A DNA stretch of 10,929 nt from Candidatus Bathyarchaeota archaeon (lineage in GTDB: Archaea > Thermoproteota > Bathyarchaeia > Bathyarchaeales > Bathyarchaeaceae). Below the pieces are notes generated by a model. The model ran no database searches. It was not told the origin of the DNA and worked only from the letters and a program-made list of their open reading frames with translations. Position 1 is the first letter of the stretch; each line of letters begins with the position of its first letter. The stretch is from the NCBI GenBank assembly GCA_020344435.1, contig CP070826.1:1108723-1119651 (forward strand), read 5' to 3'. This document shows, in pieces, positions 6,007-10,929 of the stretch. The translations under genes were made by a program, and so were the position numbers.

Positions 6007-6061
6007 TTCTAAAATGTAGACTTAAGAACGGCTCATCTCCTCTATTAACCTTGGAGACAGG
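6007..6061 (+). promoter_or_regulatory. possible promoter and ribosome-binding site of the small membrane protein
   Basis: TTCTAAAATG near 6007-6016 is TATA-like. It would start transcription near 6038, leaving a leader of about 30 bases that contains GGAG (6053-6056) and AGG (6059-6061), the latter six bases before the ATG. The gene may thus have its own promoter besides read-through from the winged-helix gene. Confidence 0.3.
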
Positions 6062-6067
6062 ATAACG

Positions 6068-6349
6068 ATGGAAAAGACAGTAGCATACGTCGCAGTTGCG
6101 ATTCTATTAGGTGTCGTAGCTGTGCTTCCCGTGCTCGTCTACACCCCAAAGATGGCTGGTCAGGGCTGCACCTTTTTCGGGGACGACGTGTATCTGCGTG
6201 GTAGAGCAGATGTTGAGAGCCTGCAGACCCTAGAAAACGCTGAGGCACCTGCCGTTCTCTCCACTCCACTCAATATAGGACTGATATTTGCCGTCAGCCT
6301 TGTCTTCGCCTTCGGCGTCTCTCTCTACTTCAAGAGAAGAATACATTAG
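6068..6349 (+). CDS. small membrane protein with two predicted spans
   Basis: A 93-residue protein with a hydrophobic N-terminal segment (about 5-25, VAYVAVAILLGVVAVLPVLVY), a 40-residue polar loop with one cysteine (C34) and several acidic residues, and a second hydrophobic segment (67-87) followed by KRRIH. The positive tail places the C-terminus in the cytoplasm, so the loop should face outside if both segments span the membrane. The first segment could instead be a signal peptide, leaving a protein with a single C-terminal anchor. I do not recognise a family. It lies 76 bases downstream of the membrane-anchored winged-helix gene on the same strand, so a sensor/regulator pairing is possible. 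The gene ends about 20 bases before the stop of the convergent trmI. Confidence 0.7.
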   Translation: MEKTVAYVAVAILLGVVAVLPVLVYTPKMAGQGCTFFGDDVYLRGRADVESLQTLENAEAPAVLSTPLNIGLIFAVSLVFAFGVSLYFKRRIH

Positions 6350-6362
6350 AATCCGTGGATTC
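6349..6362. terminator. inverted repeat between convergent genes, possible transcript-end hairpin
   Basis: GAATCC-GT-GGATTC sits in the 20-base gap between the stop codons of the small membrane protein and trmI. It could form a five-pair stem with a CGTG loop on either strand. There is no T-run on the plus side, so classic termination is unproven. Confidence 0.25.
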
Positions 6363-6369
6363 CAATCGT

Positions 6370-7152
6370 TCAGAGGGCTTTTCTTGCGTGTGTTATGTAG
6401 CCAGTGTGGGCTGTCATAAGAGTCTGGGGGCGCGTCTTTCCCCTTTCGACCTGCATCCCCCTCATGAGACACTCTACTGTCTGGATATCCACGAAGCCGC
6501 TCTCCTTCATGTCTTCAGCTGTCTTCTGAACCTGATCTATGGTGGGGCTGAAGGAGACGAGGAGCCCACTTCCCTCTAGGGCCTTGTACGCGTGGGGTAT
6601 GACGAGCCATGGTGTTGCCAGGTCTAGAATTACAGCGTCCATCTCTGCCTCATCGATTCCCTCGGTCACGTCCTTGTTCTTGATGGTTACGTACCCAGAA
6701 ACACCGGCCCGTTCAAGGTTCTTCTCGGCCAACTCTATGAATTCCTCTCGGACCTCGTAGGTGTAGACATGGCCTGTTGGGCGGATATGATAGGCGATGG
6801 CCGTTGTCAGGGCGCCTGTTCCTGTTCCGGCTTCCACTATCTGGCTGCCAGGGCCGGCGTTGCTGAACATGAGTATGAGGGCTATGTCTTTCGGATAGGT
6901 TATCTGTGTTCTTCTCCGTATCTTGAAGACGTAGTCTCTGAGCGTCGGCTTCAGCGCCACAAACTCCACGTTTGCGCTGCTTGCTACGCGGGTCCCATAG
7001 TCTTTTCCGATGAGTTCATCTAGCTGGATGAAGCCTTTGTGGGTGTGGAAGCTCTTTCCCTTCTCAGCCTTGATGAGGTATGTTCTCTTTCTGTCGAGGT
7101 ATAGGAGAATGTCTTCACCCTCTTGGATTTTCTGGGGCAAGGCAGAATACAC
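6370..7152 (-). CDS. trmI: tRNA (adenine-N1)-methyltransferase TrmI (m1A57/58)
   Basis: This 260-residue protein matches archaeal TrmI along its length. The N-terminal beta-rich domain holds DRKRTYLIK and FHTHKGFI. The RRTQITYPKDIALILMFSNAGPG linker leads into the Rossmann-like methyltransferase with SAM motif I VEAGTGTGALT (107-117). Next come the ribose-binding acid in YTYEVRE (E134), the catalytic DLATPW (D178), and the C-terminal RPQTLMTAHTGYITHARK (numbering from the TTG at 7155). Archaeal TrmI is a tetramer that methylates N1 of A58, and in some species A57, in the T-loop of tRNAs, stabilising them. No Shine-Dalgarno is visible. CTATTATC lies about 26 bases before GTG 7152, so a leaderless start at GTG 7152 (or TTG 7155) is likely. 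The TATA element lies in the 30-base gap after the upstream winged-helix gene. Confidence 0.92.
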   Translation of the reverse strand: MYSALPQKIQEGEDILLYLDRKRTYLIKAEKGKSFHTHKGFIQLDELIGKDYGTRVASSANVEFVALKPTLRDYVFKIRRRTQITYPKDIALILMFSNAGPGSQIVEAGTGTGALTTAIAYHIRPTGHVYTYEVREEFIELAEKNLERAGVSGYVTIKNKDVTEGIDEAEMDAVILDLATPWLVIPHAYKALEGSGLLVSFSPTIDQVQKTAEDMKESGFVDIQTVECLMRGMQVERGKTRPQTLMTAHTGYITHARKAL

Positions 7153-7174
7153 CAAGCGTCTTTGCTGAATGGGG

Positions 7175-7182
7175 AGATAATA
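7175..7182 (-). promoter_or_regulatory. possible TATA box of trmI
   Basis: Minus-strand CTATTATC is centred 26 bases upstream of GTG 7152. It lies in the gap between the stop of the upstream gene and trmI and would give a leaderless transcript, matching the lack of a ribosome-binding site. Confidence 0.4.
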
Positions 7183-7185
7183 GCG

Positions 7186-8091
7186 TTACGGAGCAGGATA
7201 GGGAACGGCTAGGTGAGTATTTTCAACTTCAGATTTTTCTGTCCGTGCTACTCCCGCGCAGGCGTTATATAGACACCTGTACACTTCCTTCTCTCCTTTC
7301 TCCTCCTCCCACATACGATAGAGAATGTACAGACCAAGATTCAGGTCTTGCATTTTCATAATAGTTAGATTGACAAGGTTCTCGATGATAGGTGGTTTAG
7401 ACCGACATATCCTTTCGAGGTTCAATTCTGCCCCTATCATCGCCATCGTATGTAGCTCGCTTCTGGGTGATTCGTTTGTCAAGTCTGTAATCCTCTTCAA
7501 GGTTGAAGGGCTAATCTGGGCGAGCATTTCCTTCGCGGCAGATGCAATGATCAGTTCAGGTCTGCTCATTAGGAGAACAGTTGATAGCCATGCAATCTGC
7601 TTCGCATCTGAAAAAACATCGCTCTTCCAAGTGTTGCTGCATATGCTATTTGCATTATTAAAGGACCAAGAGCCCAGAAGCATCAGTTGCTGCACGTCAT
7701 TCTCTGCAGACCTGACGACTGCATCAAGATTGACTCTACCGCAATCTACCTCGGCACCAGTCGCGAAGTAGTATTCAAGTCGCTTAGTACCCCTCTCAGT
7801 GACCCTGTAGATGTTTTCGCGGACTCTCCCACGCTTCCGCGCCCTCGCACCCACCAATCCCTGCTTCCTACATCTCAACAAGGTCATGGCAACGTTCTCT
7901 CGCGAACGTGAGACTCCCCTGCGGCTCAGCCTTCTCACAACATCTCTGCAGCTGGCCGACCCCAACTCCCTGACACACTGCAAAACAAGCCTCTTCAAAC
8001 CATTCCTTCTAAACAATGATTCGATCCTCAATAGAGAATTACTGGTTTTCTCTCTTATAGCCGTTGACGCGTAAATACTAGCGTATAACAC
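7186..8091 (-). CDS. winged-helix protein with unrecognised C-terminal domain
   Basis: A 301-residue protein. Residues about 30-108 form a winged helix: LKRLVLQCVRELG (helix 1), SCRDVVRRLSRRG (helix 2), RENVAMTLLRCRKQGLV (recognition helix), and a basic wing ARARKRGRVRENIYRVTERG. This part is strongly basic, as expected for DNA binding. Residues about 120-301 are helical, moderately hydrophobic and without a motif I recognise; this half could be a dimerisation or ligand-binding domain. A transcription regulator is the simplest reading. The start is uncertain: GTG at 8091 lacks a ribosome-binding site, and TTATAC right after it could itself be a TATA box with a start further in (for example TTG 8031), which would still keep the winged helix. 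It lies 30 bases upstream of trmI on the same strand and is divergent from the HNH gene. Confidence 0.72.
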   Translation of the reverse strand: MLYASIYASTAIREKTSNSLLRIESLFRRNGLKRLVLQCVRELGSASCRDVVRRLSRRGVSRSRENVAMTLLRCRKQGLVGARARKRGRVRENIYRVTERGTKRLEYYFATGAEVDCGRVNLDAVVRSAENDVQQLMLLGSWSFNNANSICSNTWKSDVFSDAKQIAWLSTVLLMSRPELIIASAAKEMLAQISPSTLKRITDLTNESPRSELHTMAMIGAELNLERICRSKPPIIENLVNLTIMKMQDLNLGLYILYRMWEEEKGEKEVYRCLYNACAGVARTEKSEVENTHLAVPYPAP

Positions 8092-8191
8092 TGGTCAAGA
8101 CCGGTGAACCCCCACTACGAGCTAAACGGGCTTCACAAGAAGGGCCCAACATTGGAATCCACTGGAGGGCTGTGTGCATAGGAGACGCCAA

Positions 8192-8212
8192 AAGCTTAAG
8201 AGAGAACTTCTC
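8192..8212 (+). promoter_or_regulatory. TATA-like element and adjacent palindrome before the HNH gene
   Basis: AAGCTTAAG (8192-8200) is TATA-like and centred about 21-25 bases before ATG 8217, giving a leaderless message. Directly after it lies GAGAA-C-TTCTC (8202-8212), an 11-bp palindrome between the TATA box and the start, where a repressor could block transcription. An 11-bp palindrome is not rare by chance. Confidence 0.35.
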
Positions 8213-8216
8213 GAGT

Positions 8217-8531
8217 ATGAGAAATATCATGGGAAGAGAGAAGAAGCGGACAAATGTCTCAGAACTACTACAGAGATTGAGTCAGAGATCAGGCGGTAGA
8301 TGCGAAGGCTACAAACTTGGTCTGGATTGTAATGTGGAGCTGCCGGAAGACCTGGAGCCTCTTATACATCATGTGGATGGCAATCCCGGAAACAATGAAA
8401 TCGATAACCTTGTGTTACTCTGCCCGAAATGCCACTCTGGAGTTATTGAACGATTGTGTGAAGAACGTAGAAAGACTTTTGCGAGAAAAGCCGCTGAGAG
8501 CCTAGACAAGTCTGGCTTCTACGGAAGATAG
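8217..8531 (+). CDS. small HNH endonuclease-like protein
   Basis: A 104-residue protein that is essentially one HNH domain. GGRCEGYKLGLDC gives C29 and C38, then PLIHHVDGNPGNNEIDNLVLLCPKCH gives H51-H52 and D54, N60, and the C69-x2-C72-H73 ending. The four cysteines should hold a structural zinc; HH..N..H form the beta-beta-alpha-metal active site that cuts DNA or RNA phosphodiester bonds. All key residues are present, so activity is plausible. No other domain, intein or restriction-modification partner is nearby, so its biological use is open. ATG 8217 is preferred because it fits a leaderless start after the TATA-like element; ATG 8229 would drop four residues, and GTG 8172 would add 15 without matching the promoter. 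It converges on the deacetylase gene. Confidence 0.85.
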   Translation: MRNIMGREKKRTNVSELLQRLSQRSGGRCEGYKLGLDCNVELPEDLEPLIHHVDGNPGNNEIDNLVLLCPKCHSGVIERLCEERRKTFARKAAESLDKSGFYGR

Positions 8532-8565
8532 CCAATTCCTTCTGTTATGCATGCAGTCTTGAGCA

Positions 8566-9399
8566 CTAGTCTTTCCATGCTTTCGCTATATCTATCATTC
8601 GTGCAAACCAAACGTTTGGGCAGTTCCTCATATGCTTGATGAGTTTCTCCAGCACCACGATTCTATGGCCTCGACCGATCACCTGCGGGTGCAGTGTAAG
8701 GGTGAAAACTCCGTTTTCCACATGTCTGTACATGTAGTCGAAGTCTCCAACCCAGATCTCGTAGACTTTGGAAGGCGCCGACAGACCACCGGATTCTTCG
8801 TATTCAAAGAGAGTCCAGTCATCAAGGTTCCACGCGACCGGAATCTCCAACAGGCTGCTTTCGCGCCCGAATTTGAAGCGGTGCGTTAATGAAGCTTCGT
8901 CGCCGACTCTGCACTTGTATGGTGTGAAGTCGTCGGCCATTGTGCTGCTATCGTAGATGAAGTCGCGTTCAAGCAGCAGTTCCAAGGTGTTTAGGCTTGT
9001 TTTCCAGCTTGGAGCACGATAGCCCAAAGGGCGTTCTCCTGTGAGAACTCTTAGAGAGCTCGTCCCCTTGTCCAGTACGGCAACTTCTTCTTCATAATTG
9101 AGATCCATCGGACTCTCGTGGCAGTAACCGTGATGCGCAACCTCGTGCCCTTTCTCGTGTATCTTTCTCACTATTTCAGGATAAGTGTCTGCGGTGTGTC
9201 CAGGCACGAAGAACGTGGTCTTCAAATCATGCTTTTCTAGTAGGCTCAAAATTCTCGATACGCCAACGCGAGCTCCAAACTCCCCTCTGGAGATGGCTGT
9301 AGGCGACCTTTCCTTCATGCTTAGCCAGGCGGATATAGCGTCAAAATCGAAGGTAAGGCAGACCGCACAAATTGCACTTGAAGGCAAATCAAGAGGCAT
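8566..9399 (-). CDS. polysaccharide deacetylase (NodB/PuuE-like) family protein
   Basis: A 277-residue protein of the NodB-homology carbohydrate esterase 4 superfamily. Motif 1 is LTFDFDA (D18, D20), the catalytic and metal-binding aspartates. Next come TTFFVPG, then HEVAHHGYCHES with metal-ligand histidines at 89-94, GYRAPSW (R128), and the closing LHPQVIGRGHR (H237). The last motif and the lack of a signal peptide resemble cytoplasmic PuuE/cyclic-imide-hydrolase-like or PgdA-type members rather than exported peptidoglycan deacetylases. The reaction is probably metal-dependent removal of an acetyl group or hydrolysis of an amide ring; the substrate is unknown. ATG 9399 has GGTGG nine bases upstream. 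A palindromic operator candidate lies 21-32 bases upstream, overlapping the expected core promoter. The gene is divergent from the secreted cohesin/beta-helix gene. Confidence 0.88.
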   Translation of the reverse strand: MPLDLPSSAICAVCLTFDFDAISAWLSMKERSPTAISRGEFGARVGVSRILSLLEKHDLKTTFFVPGHTADTYPEIVRKIHEKGHEVAHHGYCHESPMDLNYEEEVAVLDKGTSSLRVLTGERPLGYRAPSWKTSLNTLELLLERDFIYDSSTMADDFTPYKCRVGDEASLTHRFKFGRESSLLEIPVAWNLDDWTLFEYEESGGLSAPSKVYEIWVGDFDYMYRHVENGVFTLTLHPQVIGRGHRIVVLEKLIKHMRNCPNVWFARMIDIAKAWKD

Positions 9400-9419
9400 G
9401 TTCTATTACCACCAGAAAT

Positions 9420-9431
9420 GGAGATATCTCC
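9420..9431. promoter_or_regulatory. operator candidate, copy 1 of GGAGATATCTCC
   Basis: A perfect 12-bp palindrome, identical to the copy at 9547-9558. The identity extends to 15 bases (TGGAGATATCTCCCG). It lies 21-32 bases upstream of the deacetylase ATG, where the core promoter should be, so a dimeric regulator bound here would block that promoter. Confidence 0.55.
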
Positions 9432-9546
9432 CGCATACTACTGCAAAGCGATTTGTCAAAACGACAACCGATCTTCTGATGTGGTTGGAGTTCTAAAAAG
9501 CTATCGAGTGCAAGGCACACAATTTGTGACTACATAGTAGGTTTCT
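9432..9546. other. intergenic spacer between the two palindromes
   Basis: No gene is supported in these 115 bases. A short frame on the plus strand (ending TAA at 9494-9496) is open but lacks a start context and resembles no family. A small CTAC-ATA-GTAG inverted repeat occurs near 9532. The stretch mainly separates the two operator candidates. Confidence 0.4.
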
Positions 9547-9558
9547 GGAGATATCTCC
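9547..9558. promoter_or_regulatory. operator candidate, copy 2 of GGAGATATCTCC
   Basis: The second perfect copy, 127 bases from the first and in the same orientation of flanking bases. It lies about 56 bases upstream of the TATA box of the cohesin/beta-helix gene. That position suits an activator, or cooperative binding with copy 1. Confidence 0.55.
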
Positions 9559-9614
9559 CGTACTCCCCTTTTTTCTTGCGTGCTGTTTGTTCCATAGAAC
9601 TTAGTTTCCGAAAT

Positions 9615-9654
9615 CTTAAATGCCTAAACCTCACATATGCTCCAAAGAAGGGAG
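9615..9654 (+). promoter_or_regulatory. promoter and ribosome-binding site of the secreted cohesin/beta-helix gene
   Basis: CTTAAATG (9615-9622) is a good TATA box with an expected start near 9645. GGGAG (9650-9654) is a strong Shine-Dalgarno match four bases before ATG 9659. Together they fix this start. Confidence 0.6.
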
Positions 9655-9658
9655 AAAA

Positions 9659-10929
9659 ATGAATAGGCAAGTTATTTCAGGAATAATGCTAACACTGTTG
9701 TTCTTTAGCATGTTCATACATGCGCAAACTAAGGTTTCCGCTGCTGATTACCCCGCAATCTACGTGGAGCCAGCATCAATCATAGAGCCGACATTGACAC
9801 CAGGCGAGAACTTCACCATCTCGATAATGACAAACTACACAGGAGCTGATGTTACAGGTTGGCAGCTCGCTCTAAGCTTCAACGCCGACATAATACATGG
9901 TGTTAATGTCACCAACGGGAACCTCATCACGGAAGACAAACACCCCAATGCCGTGTTCATACCTGGAATCTTCAACAACACTGAAGGCAAGCTCTCGCTG
10001 ACTGCAGCTTTCTTCTTCTTTGCGTATCCGCCACCGCCAGTAACGCCTGGACCTGGAACCCTAGCTAATTTAACCTTCACAGTAGTGGGTTATGGCGCCT
10101 CAGAGATAATCATTGAATCTGACACCGAAATGTTCGGGTGGGACTTCATAGAAGAGAGAGCATATCGCATCATAGACGCCGAGGCAGAGCCTGACCACAT
10201 AGGTCACGGCTACTTCAGCAATGGAAATGTGTGCATTTACATCAGATCAGATGGGTCCATCGACCCTCCAACAGCACCAGTAGAAAAAAATGGAGACCTA
10301 TACAAATTGACTGGCGACTACGTCAGTGACACTGATGGAATCGTGATTGAACGAAGCAACATGATGTTGGATGGAGGAGGTTACATCCTTCAAGGCACAG
10401 GGTTTGATCCTTTCAGAGGAATAGACCTCTCAGGAAGTAGCAACGTCACGATCAAAAACACGAACATAAAAAGCTTTTACCACGGCGTCTACCTCTCCTC
10501 GTCGTCTTCTTGCACGGTTTCCGAAAATAACATAACAGCAACCAAATATTGCGCCATCCGTTTCTTTGCTTCCTCAAGCAACGTGATAATGAACAACGAC
10601 ATAATGGCAAACTACTATTATAGCATCCGTCTCGACGGTTCTTCAAACAACAGTTTAGCTGGAAACCACATAACAGCAAGCGGCTGGTACGCCATCTACC
10701 TCTATGGTTCTTCAAACAACAAGCTCAGAAACAATAGCGTGAGTAACAACGAATACAACTTTGGTGTCTATGGACCGGAACTCTCAAACTACATCCAGGA
10801 TATAGATGATTCAAACACTGCTAATGGCAAGCCAGTCTGCTATTGGGTTAACAGACGAGCCATAACTGTTCCTCTTGATGCGGGGTGGATTGTTCTGATA
10901 AACTGTACACGCATAACCATCCAGAAACT
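9659..10929 (+). CDS. secreted protein with cohesin-like domain and NosD-type right-handed beta-helix (3' end outside window)
   Basis: The frame is open from ATG 9659 to the window end (423 codons). Residues 1-29 are a signal peptide (hydrophobic ISGIMLTLLFFSMFIH, likely cut near VSA-AD). Residues about 31-165 resemble a cohesin-like beta-sandwich: YVEPASIIEPTLTPGENFTI, WQLALSFNADIIHGVNV, and later LANLTFTVVGYGASEIII. From about 215 a NosD/pectate-lyase-type beta-helix begins (DGIVIERSNMMLDGGGY), with regular coils of 22-23 residues from 254. The segment NYIQDIDDSNTANGKPVCYW followed by NCTRITIQ is typical of archaeal members. Many N-x-S/T sequons suggest N-glycosylation, as expected for an exported surface protein. 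A role in binding or processing carbohydrate or in surface-layer structure is inference. It is divergent from a deacetylase and shares its putative operators. Confidence 0.88.
   Translation, partial: MNRQVISGIMLTLLFFSMFIHAQTKVSAADYPAIYVEPASIIEPTLTPGENFTISIMTNYTGADVTGWQLALSFNADIIHGVNVTNGNLITEDKHPNAVFIPGIFNNTEGKLSLTAAFFFFAYPPPPVTPGPGTLANLTFTVVGYGASEIIIESDTEMFGWDFIEERAYRIIDAEAEPDHIGHGYFSNGNVCIYIRSDGSIDPPTAPVEKNGDLYKLTGDYVSDTDGIVIERSNMMLDGGGYILQGTGFDPFRGIDLSGSSNVTIKNTNIKSFYHGVYLSSSSSCTVSENNITATKYCAIRFFASSSNVIMNNDIMANYYYSIRLDGSSNNSLAGNHITASGWYAIYLYGSSNNKLRNNSVSNNEYNFGVYGPELSNYIQDIDDSNTANGKPVCYWVNRRAITVPLDAGWIVLINCTRITIQK
10418..10756 (+). repeat. 69-bp coding repeat encoding beta-helix coils
   Basis: Five consecutive coils of about 23 residues lie inside the secreted protein (starting at residues 254, 276, 299, 322 and 345), each with the pattern [GAS]-I-x-L/F-x-x-S-S-N-x-x-I-x-x-N-x-I. 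DNA identity is strongest in the last two: GGTTCTTCAAACAACA at 10637 recurs exactly 69 bases later at 10706. This suggests growth by in-frame duplication. Confidence 0.75.

Noticed and set aside
9400..9416. TCTGGTGGTAATAGAAC (minus strand), 16 of 17 bases matching plus-strand 1931-1947
   Set aside because: A single such match between two spots in 11 kb on both strands is not unlikely by chance, and orientation relative to the genes differs.
10452..10715. 87-residue minus-strand open frame rich in Cys, Arg and Leu
   Set aside because: It is antisense to the beta-helix repeats; its composition and repeats are a by-product of the coding strand.

Overview
The window looks archaeal. Core promoters are TATA boxes with the TTTAAAT, CTTAAATG or TTTTAAATAT pattern, sitting about 25-45 bases upstream of starts. 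Several starts appear leaderless or use GTG/TTG. Gene content includes an archaeal-type tRNA (adenine-N1) methyltransferase, a DUF362 protein, and a tRNA-His with no encoded CCA but with the extra 5' G in the DNA. The secreted cohesin-like plus beta-helix protein at the right end, together with the DUF362, DsrE and DUF3795 families, suggests a Bathyarchaeia-like (TACK) archaeon. That lineage is an inference from gene style and was not tested. Base composition is roughly balanced, and there are no insertion sequences, CRISPR arrays or rRNA genes.

Layout. Left end (1-2055): the 3' part of an alpha/beta hydrolase (+), tRNA-His(GUG) (-), and an alkaline-phosphatase-superfamily phosphodiesterase (-). 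Region 2056-4341: a two-gene minus-strand operon (a DsrE-like protein followed by a cysteine-rich protein, with start and stop overlapping), divergent from a DUF362 gene (+). Region 4357-5290: a Nudix hydrolase and a DUF3795 cysteine-rich protein as a tight minus-strand pair. Region 5291-6349: a divergent regulatory region, then a membrane-anchored winged-helix protein and a small two-span membrane protein (+). Region 6370-8091: tRNA m1A methyltransferase TrmI, preceded by a 301-residue winged-helix protein with an unrecognised C-terminal part (both -). Region 8217-9399: a small HNH nuclease-like protein (+), convergent with a polysaccharide-deacetylase-family protein (-). Right end (9659-10929): a secreted protein with a cohesin-like domain and a NosD-type beta-helix (+), cut by the window edge.

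The genes do not form one obvious pathway. They fall into small independent units: tRNA and tRNA modification (tRNA-His, TrmI), thiol or metal-binding proteins of unknown role (DsrE/Cys-rich pair, DUF3795), membrane-linked regulation (winged helix plus small membrane protein), and cell-surface or carbohydrate-related functions (deacetylase, cohesin/beta-helix protein). The last two share a 259-base intergenic region carrying two copies of a perfect 12-bp palindrome, GGAGATATCTCC. This is the most convincing non-coding signal in the window and a good candidate operator. A second unusual signal is a 22-base strictly alternating purine/pyrimidine tract, with an embedded near-perfect 18-bp palindrome, between two minus-strand genes.

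No gene-free stretch exceeds 300 bases. The longest are 9400-9658, 5291-5541 and 3384-3540, each described below. The gaps at 291-435 and 8092-8216 hold nothing clear beyond the short sites listed.
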